Shown: piece after piece, positions 13,801 to 25,800 of the stretch
Position numbering within the stretch: position 1 is the first letter of the stretch
How the letters are laid out: each line of letters starts with the position of its first letter
NCBI RefSeq assembly: GCF_032854445.1
Contig: NC_088307.1
Location: forward strand, 27,196,547 to 27,260,546
DNA length: 64,000 bases
Source of the DNA: Liolophura sinensis
Taxonomy: Eukaryota; Mollusca; Polyplacophora; Chitonida; Chitonidae
Direction: 5' to 3'
The notes under the pieces: generated by a model
Told to the model about the DNA's origin: nothing
Databases searched by the model: none
Seen by the model: only the letters and a program-made list of their open reading frames with translations
Translations under genes and position numbers: made by a program

Positions 13801-16800
13801 ACTGTGTGAGCGTGCTACTCTGATCTGCAAATACATGTAGGCTGAAGACTGACATCACCTCAGTTTTTAAACTTTGTATTCGTTTGAGAGCAGCATTACA
13901 ATGTATAGATAGGTGTGAAAAGTTGATACAAATGTCCTGTTAAAACAAACACTGCTTCAGAAAAAAGACTAATATTAGGCATATATTTTCAAGCCTGCTT
14001 AAAGTGGCGTGTTATACTCACCGGTGCACCCTGCACTTGTTAGATTAAAGTAATTATCCTGGCAGACGTCACATTGTCTTCCGGTCACGTGGTCTTTGCA
14101 AGAGCACTTTCCCGTACTTTTCTCACAAATGGTAGCAGCGATGGTGCCAATATCATTGCAGTTACAGGCTGGAATATGTTTGAATGTTCATATAATAAAC
14201 TGTCGTTAAGTAAATTAGATGACCTCGTCCAATTGTTGTTTTAATTTAATTTTTCTTGCGAGGTATGTAGTTTTCATTTCACTGATTTATCCATTTACAT
14301 CATTGGAGTTTGGCTCCGCACGGAAGAATATTTCATTTATATGGCGATGGCCATCGTTTTGTTGGGAGGAAAGGGGACATAGGAAACCTATGACCATCCC
14401 CATGTTACTGGCACGCCTTCCCACGTCCAACCCATTTCAGTGACGTTTGCAGTCGTTAACTGTTGAAGTAAATGACATGAAAAAATATTTTTTATTCTTT
14501 AGTTTACATTTGTTCTTAAAATTCGAGATGAGTATGGAAGCCTCAAACTCCCACTTATCGGCAAAGTACACGGTTTGTGATCAAATACCATCGTGTCATG
14601 GCGCATGTCGTTATAACGAATCAGGTTCAATGTGGAGGAGTCAAGATATCACAGAAAAAATCCTGCATACATATTTATTTGTTTATTTGGAATGTTACGC
14701 CTTAGTCAAAATTTCTTACTCGTTCTATTAAAAGTTTAACTGATTTGTAGCAATGGTATTATACAAGTATTAAAGTGAACAAAACCGTTTAATCCCACAA
14801 CATACAGGATGGAAATGTGGGACAAGTATGATGCTTTTGTCGTCGACTTTTCTAGATAATATCTAGAATCATGTTGAAAGTTAGATTGCTGTCTTTTCTT
14901 CGACGATGTTTGTTTCCTTAATTTCTGGTTTGTTACTGAAAACTAACTGGCGAGCATGTGTGCGTTAGAAGACCACAGGAATAGGGAACACAGACGCCGT
15001 TTTGTCAAAGTGAGTTTTACACTACTTCAATTATTGCAAAAATATCCTTATTTTCATAAATGAAGCTACCATAGCTAACCGCCCTACTGAAAGTTATCAT
15101 GGTGACAAAATGTATTGAATTCACCTGAAGAAGAAATAGATTTAAAACGAAATAGTAAGACTGAACTGTTTACCTGTATGTCTTCTTACTGAGACGTAAC
15201 ACACTCGGGGTGATAGGCATGGTAATGTTACCAATAAATTTTTGGTGATACATGTGATATGTAACCTTAATGGGAAACAGCTCCATCTTACCTATGCACC
15301 CCTCTTTAAATAAACCCCAGTAGTTATCCATGCAAACGTCACATTCAGAGCTGTCAACGACGTTTGGGGCACACTTCTCACAGTTTAAGCCCTCAGTTCC
15401 ATTCCGACAGTTGAGACACTCCCCAGTCGTCTCGTTACACAAAATAGCAGCGCCGTCTTGTTTGTCATTACAGTCGCAAGGGACGCAACTCTCAAAACGC
15501 GATGACGTGTTGGTGGGTCGTCTGTTGCCCTCAGAACAAGTCTCACACGACAGACCTAAAAGAAAGTTTGGAAAAGGACATAGAGAATTTCCTTTTGAGA
15601 AACAAATACCTCGACCTTTGCGAAAAACAGTGTGCATGCAGTCTGGCCAATGTTAGACCATCATTTAAGTTGATGAAAACCTTCGCAACTAAACACTTGT
15701 TGGAAATAATGGCATTCTGGCGTCCTGACGTATTATTCCCCCGATGTTCTTATCAATCAATGCGGCTCACACTTTCTCTATTACATCAAACCGTAATAAT
15801 TTCATTTTTTTTACTACTAGTAGTGCTAGTTTTTTTTGGCCTATGTATTTCTGTGAAATTATGATAAATCATTCGGAAGACAAAATCTTTGATTAAAATT
15901 GGCTGCAAAAGTAAGCCATAATACTGCGTGATTTGAAATTCAGTTTTTAAGGTACAGTAGTTTATGATAAATTTTATGTGTTAAATGTTACATATTAATA
16001 TTTTATAATATATTATATACCATATTATAATACTTTATACTAAAAATCATAATTAAACACAAATTTTACGAGGAGGCTGCATGAATAAAAATACGTTTAA
16101 AAACTTTCACACTCTGGATCCAATTTGTTTTCAGTTTAAGTAAACCTTTTGAGCGTACATGTAGACTAAAAATGTGAGTCAACAATATCGTGAGCTGTTC
16201 CTGTAAAATAATAATTAAGGCCAGATTGTAATACAAGTCAAATACAACGCTGACTAAGCATGTATCTCACCCAAAATATATTTGGGAATCCAGCTCTCCT
16301 AGCTTCCGCAGGATTTCTCCGGGCTGTCTAGTTTGCTCTGCTCATAAACCTGACCTAATGCTACACTTTCGTTTTACCAGTACATATTAAAAAGACGTGT
16401 CTTTGATAGTGCTTACCTGTTACCCCTTGAGCAGGCTCACAGCTGCACTGCTCGACGTAACCAACCGGCGGGCGACCATCCCCCTCGATAGCCTCGGCAG
16501 CTGATTTCATCTGGAAGTTCCTTACGGTCACGATGACGGGATCGTACAACTTCCGAACGTAAATCGCTTGAAGATCAGCCAAAGTACCTGAACAGGGAAA
16601 GTACGTGAAATATGCCGTCGTACATGCACTACATCTGAATACATGAATATTAATGAATCAATCAATCAAGCAGTCTCTGGGTACTTATATCAATTATTTC
16701 ATTTATTTATTTATTTATTTATTTGATGGGTGTTTTACGCCGTACTCGACGCCGGCCAGCATTATGGTTGGAGGAAACTGGGCAGAACCTGGGGGAAATC

Positions 16801-19800
16801 CTCGACCATCCGCAGGTTGCTGCCACCCCTGAATCAATTAACTACGGCCACTGTTTCGTGTACATTTAATATAATCAGTTTATTATCTATTCCATGAGAA
16901 CTGTTGAGCTTATGGGTTGTGAAAACCCCGCACGTTGCCGTTTGGACGAGGTGCAGCGTCTGATTTCCTACTTACCTGTGCATCCGCAATATAAGAGATT
17001 ACAGCATGACGGAAAACACATCAGCAACGATGATGTGATAATTGGCAAATAGTCACAAGTAACCGGTGAAATACGGCCTCTTGTAAATTCACACAAGGTA
17101 GGGCTCAATCATAACTGTCCATCTGAATGCCTAAGTAGTAGCAATTTAGATGCTTTCTAGCACCATGTCTTAGGCAGAATTAGGTAAAATAAATACTGGT
17201 GTGTTAAAATCAACGCAAATGTGGCAAATGTGTTTAATGAGTGAGTGAATATCGACCACAGCCTTAAATTAAATTCAAAGCCGTGCGGCCATTCTTTTGC
17301 AGGAATATCACACAAGCTAATATAAACACAATGTTTGCCAACAGATGTTTACATCAGAATGCAGCGTAATCAAAGGCAGTACACCATTTTGGATACATTA
17401 ACATCGAAATGTTACTACAGGAAAAAAAACTCGATAATCTATCGGTAAATATGCAACCTGAGTGATGACGAATTGAATTCTCGTTCTAACCTGATAATTC
17501 TATTCCTCATAAGGACTTCAACAGTTAATGACTTCGACTTACATAGTTGTTGATAACGACTTAAACCGATCTGACAACCAGTTCATCGGTTGCTGATAAC
17601 AGAGCTCACAAAAACGAATTTACAGGGAGATTTTTAAATGGTAAAATAAGACAAACTTACGTTGCATGTGTGAAGAAGTTACTTGCGTATCGTTGCTATA
17701 ATACCAGTAGTCCTCATGGAGCGAAATAGTAATGGTTGTAACTTCTAAGCTGGTGATCTCCTCGTCCTGTTGGGAATGTATCTGTACTCCTGGTGATGAG
17801 ACAACACACCGAAGCATTGAAGGATTCAGACGTGAAGAACGACTCCAGAGAACGACAAAGATGAAACAGAGGGTCGACAAAGATGAAACAGAATGTCGAC
17901 AAAGATGAAACAGAGGAACAACAAAGACAAAACATAAACTACAATGATAAAACAGAATGACGAGATGACAGGGACTACAAGATAAAACACATGAGCGACA
18001 AAGATGGAACATAGGCATGACAAACATGACACAGAGGAGCGACAAAGATGGAAAAAAGACACGACAAACATGACACAGAGGAGCGACAAAGCTGGAACAT
18101 AGGGACGACAAACATGACACAGACGAGCCACAAAGATGGAACATAGGGAAGACAAACATGACACAGAGGAACCACAAATATTAAACAGAGGAGTGATAAA
18201 AATGGAACATAGGAAGGACAAACATGACACAGAGGAGCCACAAAGATGAAACTAAAAACTAACTATAACAGAAACAGAAAGATAAGTATGAGACTGAATG
18301 ACGACAAGATGAAAAAGAGGAACGACAAAGACGAAACAGAGGAAAGACGAAGGTGAAACAGAGGACCTATAAAGATAAAACATGGACCACAAGGCGGAAA
18401 CACAGGAACGACCAGATGAAATACATGAGCGACAAAGATGGAAAATAGGCGCGACAAACATGACACAGAGGATCGACAAAGATGGAACATAGGCATGACA
18501 AACATGACAGAGAGGAGCGACAAAGATGGAACATAGGAACGACAAACATGTCACCCCTCTGTGTCATGTTTGCAGAGGAGACACAAAGATGGAACACATG
18601 GGAACGACAAACATGACACAGAGGAGCTACAAACATGAAACAGAGGAGCGACAAACATGAAACAAATGGAAACGATGGCAAATAGACATGACAAACATGA
18701 CGAAGAGGAGAGACAAAGATGGAACATAGGAACGACAAAACTGACACAGAGGAGCGACAAAGATGGAAAATAGGCACGACAAACATGACACAGACGAGAC
18801 ACAAAGATGGAACATAGGCATGACAAACATTACACAGAGGAGCGACAAAGATGGAAAATGGAAACGACAATTATGACACAGAGGAGCGACAAAGATGGAA
18901 AATAGAAACGACAAACATGACACAGAGGAGCGACAAAGATGGAACATAGGAACGACAAACATAACACAGAGGAGCCACAAGGATGGAAAATAGGCACGAC
19001 AAACATGTCACTCCTCTGTGTCATGTTTGCAGAGGAGCCACAAAGATGGAACACATGAGTGACAAAGATGGAACATGGGAACGACAAACATGGCACAGAG
19101 GAGCGACAAACATGAAACAGAGGAGCGACAAACATGAAACAAATGATCGACAAAAATGAAAAAGAGGAATGACAAAGATGGAACATAGGCATGACAAACA
19201 TGACACACAGGAGCGACAAAAATGTAACATAGGAACGAGAAACACGACACAGAGGAGCCACAAAGATGGAAAATAGGCATGACAAACATGTCACTCCTCT
19301 GTGTCATGTTTGCAGAGGAGCAACAAAGATGGAACACATGAGTGACAAAGATGGAACATGGATACGACAAACATAACACAGAGGAGCGACAAAGATGAAA
19401 CAGAGGAGCGACAAACATGAAACAACTGAGCGACAAAAATGAAAAAGAGGAGTGACAAAGGTGGAACATAGGAACGACAAACATGACACAGAGGAGCCAC
19501 AAAGATGGAAAATAGGCACGACAAACAGGAAAGAGAGGAATGACAAAGATTAAACTAAAAACTAACTAAGTGGAAATTCTAAGACTGTTATCAGTAAAAG
19601 CTTTTGTCGGCAAAACAATAATGTAATTCAGTATGCCCGTCGATCATTTCTGACTTTTCATTTCCAGATGAATATTAAAAACCTGTGACACAGTTTTTTT
19701 CAGTTTAAATAGTAAACTATGCACTTAAACAATTCGACAATTAAACTCAAAACTTGAATTTTTTTAAAGATTTCCTAATTGTTTCACTAATACAAAAGTT

Positions 19801-22800
19801 ATACAACTTTTGAAAATATTTTGGAAATTACATGGCACTAATAAGCCACGGTATAGTGGGTTTGAGAAGACAGACTAGAGTGATTTTTCGTATTTTACCA
19901 TCTCTTTATCTTATTTATCACAATTGAAGACACTCTTTTCACAAAATCTTCGTTTTAGTCACTGACTGATAAAGTCACAGGCTCGTCTTCAGCTCTCGCT
20001 AATTCGGCCGAGGGCTTTATCAGTCCGGGGTTTATCAGGTATCAAGCGAAGGGCGGCGACTAACGCTGGCTACTCTTTGTTTTTTTCCGGTAGTAAAAGT
20101 GAAATACTATACGATAAATGTCAGTCAGATAAACAAAGCAATAATAATATGATGCGGTATAGTATTACATAGTATACCTTGGCTTTCTAGGATTATGGGG
20201 CGGCGTCCTGACAATTGTACGCTACCCGACCCTGTCATCATTTCGAACGAGAGGGGTTGGTTGTAAGAACGTGCCTGGTAGGCCAGGAATTCGGTAGGGG
20301 CCATGATGTAGTTGGAGTCGAACGAAGAAGCCACTTCCCAAAATTGCGTGCTGGAATATATCATAGGGGGAAAATGGTCATCATTTGTTTCTGCAGATGA
20401 TACATTCAATTTAACGCGAGAAAATAGGTAAATTCAATTACATTAAATGTCTTCAGGGAAATTAAACGTCTTTGTTTACTCCAGGCAATTTTTGCATACA
20501 TGGTTGCGTAGTTTCGTTGATATATACACCTTAAACGTCACTGTACTCGTTGCTGCCTCGCTTGGCGCACAGCACTGAGAGGTTAGAGCACAGAAACATG
20601 ACTGGTTGGCCCGGTGTCAGTGTGATGTGACTGGGTGTGGTGTCATGTCTGCTGTCTTCGGCATGATACTTCAAATACGGCAGCATTTTGGCGGCACGGG
20701 CTCACACTTTCACAAGAAAACAGAGTGTATGTGCCCACCTGATGATATCTCGTCGTCATATGACTGAAAAACTGTGAAGCTGTACCGATACGAAGTAAAA
20801 TCCCAATCATACATCAGACATCGCTGCAGAAGGGAAAGTACCTAAACTGAATTACAACGGAGTCTTTAATGACGGTTAATGAGTCGCATGACTGTGATGC
20901 GGTGATTTGATTTGATCTCCAATATGTATGGAGTACCTCCACATTATAAATTCATAATTATGCAAGCATTTGACTGAGCAGAGAGCCGAATTATAGACGC
21001 GCAAGTTCCTCGCTAAAACACGACGTTCTTATTTCAGTCTATCAGAACACCTTATAGAAATGGGAATTAGCAAAACAAAGTTATTAAAAACAAAGAAATA
21101 AATTTGTAAATTGAGCAATAAGATAACAAATACAATAAATAAAATTTATAAATAATTCAATTTGTAAATTGAGCAATAAGATAACAAATAAAATAATACA
21201 GATAAGTTAGAGGTACGAAACCCTAGACGGTCGACTTGTGTGGCATGTGACAGCTACTGTGATTCAACACCTGGGCGTTTGCTGCTCTGTAAGTAGTGTC
21301 CTTCCGTCTGTCAGTCAAGCAGTCGGGTCAAATTTGTGACAGCCACTTATCTTGTAACACATGACGTAAGCCCAGGATGTAAGATGACACGAAATCTTGC
21401 ACGGAATTTTCACAGCTGATGCCAATTTGTGTCTTTTTTTTTCTTAATAACTCAGACTGAAATCATTTCCAGGACTCACCTTTCCGTGAAGACGAAGGCC
21501 TCCACAAAGCCACCAGCGGACGTACAGGGTGTTCCGTGTTCGTAGCAGAAGCATTTTTGACACCCATTAGGGTCCGAGTGTAAGAGATTGAAATATCCAG
21601 GTTTACACTGATCACATCTATCCCCCATTACGTTAGTCCTGCACGTGCATACCCCTGTGTCCTTATTACAGTCCGAGGAGACTACTCCGTCAGAGGTGCA
21701 ATCACATGCCCTGGTGAAAAAAAAGCCCGAACGAGATATGAAAAGTTTATTTTTTTATTTACTTATTTATTTATTTGGAGCTTACACCATATTCCAGATT
21801 TTTGACCGGAGTACTTATTTCATTTCATTCGTGTTTTACGCTGTACTCAAGAATATTTCACTTATACGATGGCGGCCAGCATTATGGTGGGTGAAAACCG
21901 GGCAGACCATCCGAAGGTTGCTGAAAAGCCTTCCCAGGAGGAGAGGAAGCCACCATGAGGTGGATTTTAACTCACAGCGTGTTCAAGTGAGAGACTTCTT
22001 GGTCTTTACGCTGCGCTAGCGCGCTAACTAACTGAGCCACGGAGGTCCTTTAGAGTACTTACAAAATACACACTTTTTAATTTCGCACTTTACAGAAAGA
22101 GAAAACATAATATAACAAGAATACCTTGATATAACACCGAATGGCCGGTTTTAGGGTTATATTCATGTAATCATTGAGACACAATGGCAAACAAAATCAT
22201 TTCTGGTTTAGTTGGCTAATGCAAGGAAGACGAAACTGAAGACAGAACCTCTTATTCCCAATTTATTAGCAGAGTGGTCGATGTAGGCTAAGTGATAAAT
22301 TCGGATAGTCTACAATTTGAAAACCACAATAAAACGAAAGTGAAACTACATGTATACACGGCAATTATCGATTTAGTTCAGACGCTTGACCCGATTGTGC
22401 TCAACCTTAGCTGTTGAAAATTTTGAATGTAGCGCCAATGAAACATTTTGTTAGAGCGCGGGAAGTAAACAGGGTAGAGGTACAGGACTATTACGGATTT
22501 AGAAATACCTGATGGATGTTGGTGGTAGATAGTGATCTGTCTCACCGTCGTCACTGTTGTGGTTTTACTCTCCGTGCTGTATTATTTTTAGATTGATTAA
22601 CATGTCAGCAAACGAAATAAAAATAATATGTCTATAACATGTTTAAAATTAGTGTATACTGATCAAACTCACAGACATCCCGTGACAGTGAAGTTATAGT
22701 AGCCTGGCTCGCACACATCACATTGCAGACCCGTTATGGTGTCTTTACACGTACATTGTCCTTCCTCGTCACATTGCTGTTTCTGCGACCCCAGAGAACT

Positions 22801-25800
22801 ACAGTTGCACGGCAGACAGCCACTGCCCTCAGCAAAGCCGTAGTGGTTCACCTTGCAGACGTTACAGAGCGTACCGGCCACAACGTCGTCTCGGGTTATC
22901 TCCCCGTACCGAGCTACATTGGTATGACAAGGACACTGTCCCGTTCTGATGTCACAGACGCCGTTCTGTGATCCCGTCTGGTCACAGTTGCATGCTGGGG
23001 GTAGAGCAATGGATAGATGTGATTAAACAGTACTTTGGGGATTAGCAGGTGGGGTTCCTGGTCGTTTTGGAGGATTAACAGATCATAAGCTGAGGGGAGA
23101 TAAAAGCCTTGTTCTCTGTTCAGTCCGTGCTTTTATCTTTAATCTAGATGGCTTCCTGTAGTTTCTCAGTGTATATAAAAACAGTAAAGAAACCGCTAAT
23201 GTGTTACAAATTGGTGTAACATGCTTACCCGTGTGTTTTAATGGCGCTAAGTGTACATGTACTGTGGTCTATGTCTTATAGAGAGTCTCCTATTCAGCTG
23301 TCTGTAAAATCAGTCATACCCTCTACCCAAATTGCCTTTAGTCAGTGACACATAAAAACACAAACTCTACGCATAGATATGCTTGGAGTTCACATTATTG
23401 CAAGAAAATGAAGTCCAATCGGACTACAATGTTAAAGTCCATAAGCTGGGTTTTGACGGCAAGAACCCATTTCTTGGAGTGAAGTCATAATTATTGAATG
23501 AAATAGACTACAGAACACCATTAGCATACTGTAGTATAGCGCTGATAACGAAGTCATAATACCTCCATATGGCAACATAAAACGTAATTGTGACGTCATA
23601 ACACTTCCATATGGCAACACATAAAACGTAATTATGACAACATAACACATCCACGTGGCAACATAAAACGTAATTATCACATCATAACACCTGCATATTG
23701 TTACGGTATTGAAAACGGCAACAGAAAACAGACTCAGTGACTCAATATTACAATGTAAACAATGCTTTATATATAAAATGAGACGTACAGTTTTACAGAC
23801 AGTTCAACAACAACAACATAAAAAAACATACACATCAGTATTACCGGTCTTTACAAGTTTCCAGTTCACCTTTGCATCCCAAGGAATGTATTCCAGGAAA
23901 TCCAATGTAAAGACCATGGGATAAACACACAATTCACAAATTGTCCTAGACAGGTACTTCGCCAGGTTAGCGAACACGAACACAGTACACAGGTCTGGAA
24001 CAGTCAAGCCTTTGAATGACGTCACACCCGCAGAGCACAACACAGGGTAAATACAGGCATGGAGGTATAATCCACTTCAGATCAGTCACAGCTCCCGCAG
24101 AAGCTCACAAACGAGCCGTTCAGAGACGTAGAGTAATGTCACCTTGTGGCAGAACGAACGTCCTTTGCAAAACTGAAAACTTCAGTTTAGAGTCCTTGAC
24201 GACCTTGTCGGTCAGGTGAGGTCAGCGTGTTAAACAAATTACACAGTCCACACTGTATAATCATAATCAAGATCCGAACACCAATAAACGTGACTTCCGC
24301 AGAAATTCACATAAACCAGACATCAGTACTACTGTGGTACACAAACGGTGCCGGCATAAAAAAAAACTGTCCTCCCAAATGAAACTGGCATCCCCAGCTC
24401 ATATCAAAATAATGGACTCGATACGAGAGCGTCTCACACTCTCCTGGCTCCCAGTGGATGCAGCAAAAATACCTCCACTCTGCACAGAAAACACGGCTTA
24501 TATACGGTCCAGGTGGATTCAACTATTCTTAGACACAGAATTAACAGCCAATGAACATCCAGTTAAATAAACAGAGCATTGAACAAGGTGCTTTCGGCCA
24601 GGTCCGCGCTGTACATATATAACAGGGCCTGTTATGCTTATAACATATAACACAAAGGTCCGCAGACTAACATTACATGAAGACGTTAAATAGTCATACA
24701 TAACACCCCCACCCTTCAGGGAAAGAAAGTTTTGCATAAAACTTTCTTTAACATATTCATAATTATGAATAATAATAACGTTTACCACAGTCTTTAAAAA
24801 CAAAGCTGCAGAAAACCAACTAGACACGTGACAAACAATCAGCAATCACATTATCTTTCCCTTTTATGTGTCTAATCTCTAGATTAAATTCTTGCAAAAG
24901 CAAACTCCACCGTAACAATCTTCGGTTTTTACCTTTTAGTTTGTGCAAGAAGGTTAAGGGATTGTGATCTGTATACACAACAATGGGGTAACTTGACGAA
25001 GTCACATATACTTCAAAATGCTGTAACGCTAGAATCAAGGACAGACACTCCTTTTCTATTGTCGAATAATTTCTCTGGCACTTGTCAAATTTTCGAGAAA
25101 AAAAAACATACAGGGTGATCAACGTGATCTGTTTCATTTTCTTGTAACAAAACTGCCCCAGCAGATATATCACTAGCATCAACAGCTAGCTTAAATGGTA
25201 AATTAAAATCAGGTGCTACAAGTATGGGGCCGCTGCTTAGCATGGCCTTTAATCTATCAAAAGATCTCTGACACTCAATGGACCACAAGAATTTAGCACC
25301 TTTCTTTAACAGCTGAGTTAATGGCTCACTAACAAATGAAAAGTTCCTACAGAACTTACGATAATAACCTGCCATGCCCAAAAAACGCTTTAACTCTCTC
25401 TTACAACTTGGCACTGGAAAACAAGAGATAGCAGCTCCACTAGGATGTACAACATTGAGATCAGTGCCATCTCTGTCTACATATGGCTTTAACATGTTAA
25501 TGTGACAAAGTTGTCTAGATTTGCGCCGATCAGGAGTGAAAATAATATAATTAAGATCACTTAGCCTCTTGTCTACTACATAAGGTCCAAAATAACGAGC
25601 TTCAAGTGGCTTACCACTAACTGGAAGTAAGGCCAATACCTTCTGACCAACTCCGAATCTGCGTCTTACTGTCTCTTTGTCATACTTAGTTTTCATACTC
25701 TTCTGAGAAGCTGTAAGATTCTCTCTGGCTAACTCACATACTCTGTTGAGCTTAGTACGAAAACTTGACACATACTGTAATAAGTTAACATTGTCACTAT

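Larger units (their letters stand above)
13510..15291. other. laminin introns 17-18 and 18-19 (around exon 18)
   Basis: Apart from exon 18 and the old SINE at 14300-14435, AT-rich intron sequence without recognisable content. Confidence 0.7.

Noticed and set aside
17620-19546. Many overlapping minus-strand open frames giving Cys-rich repeats, resembling a secreted repeat protein
   Set aside because: They come from the 44-bp array, all three frames being equally open. The only real exon in the area is 17661-17789, supported by L4 homology and splice sites.
23709-24570. Short open frames repeated at 28793-29656
   Set aside because: Present in both LTRs; they are LTR sequence, not genes.
25420-25471. 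Possibility that RT lies in another frame within the retrotransposon
   Set aside because: Only about 50 bases separate the integrase C-terminal module from the RT tail in one continuous frame, so there is no room for an RT palm.
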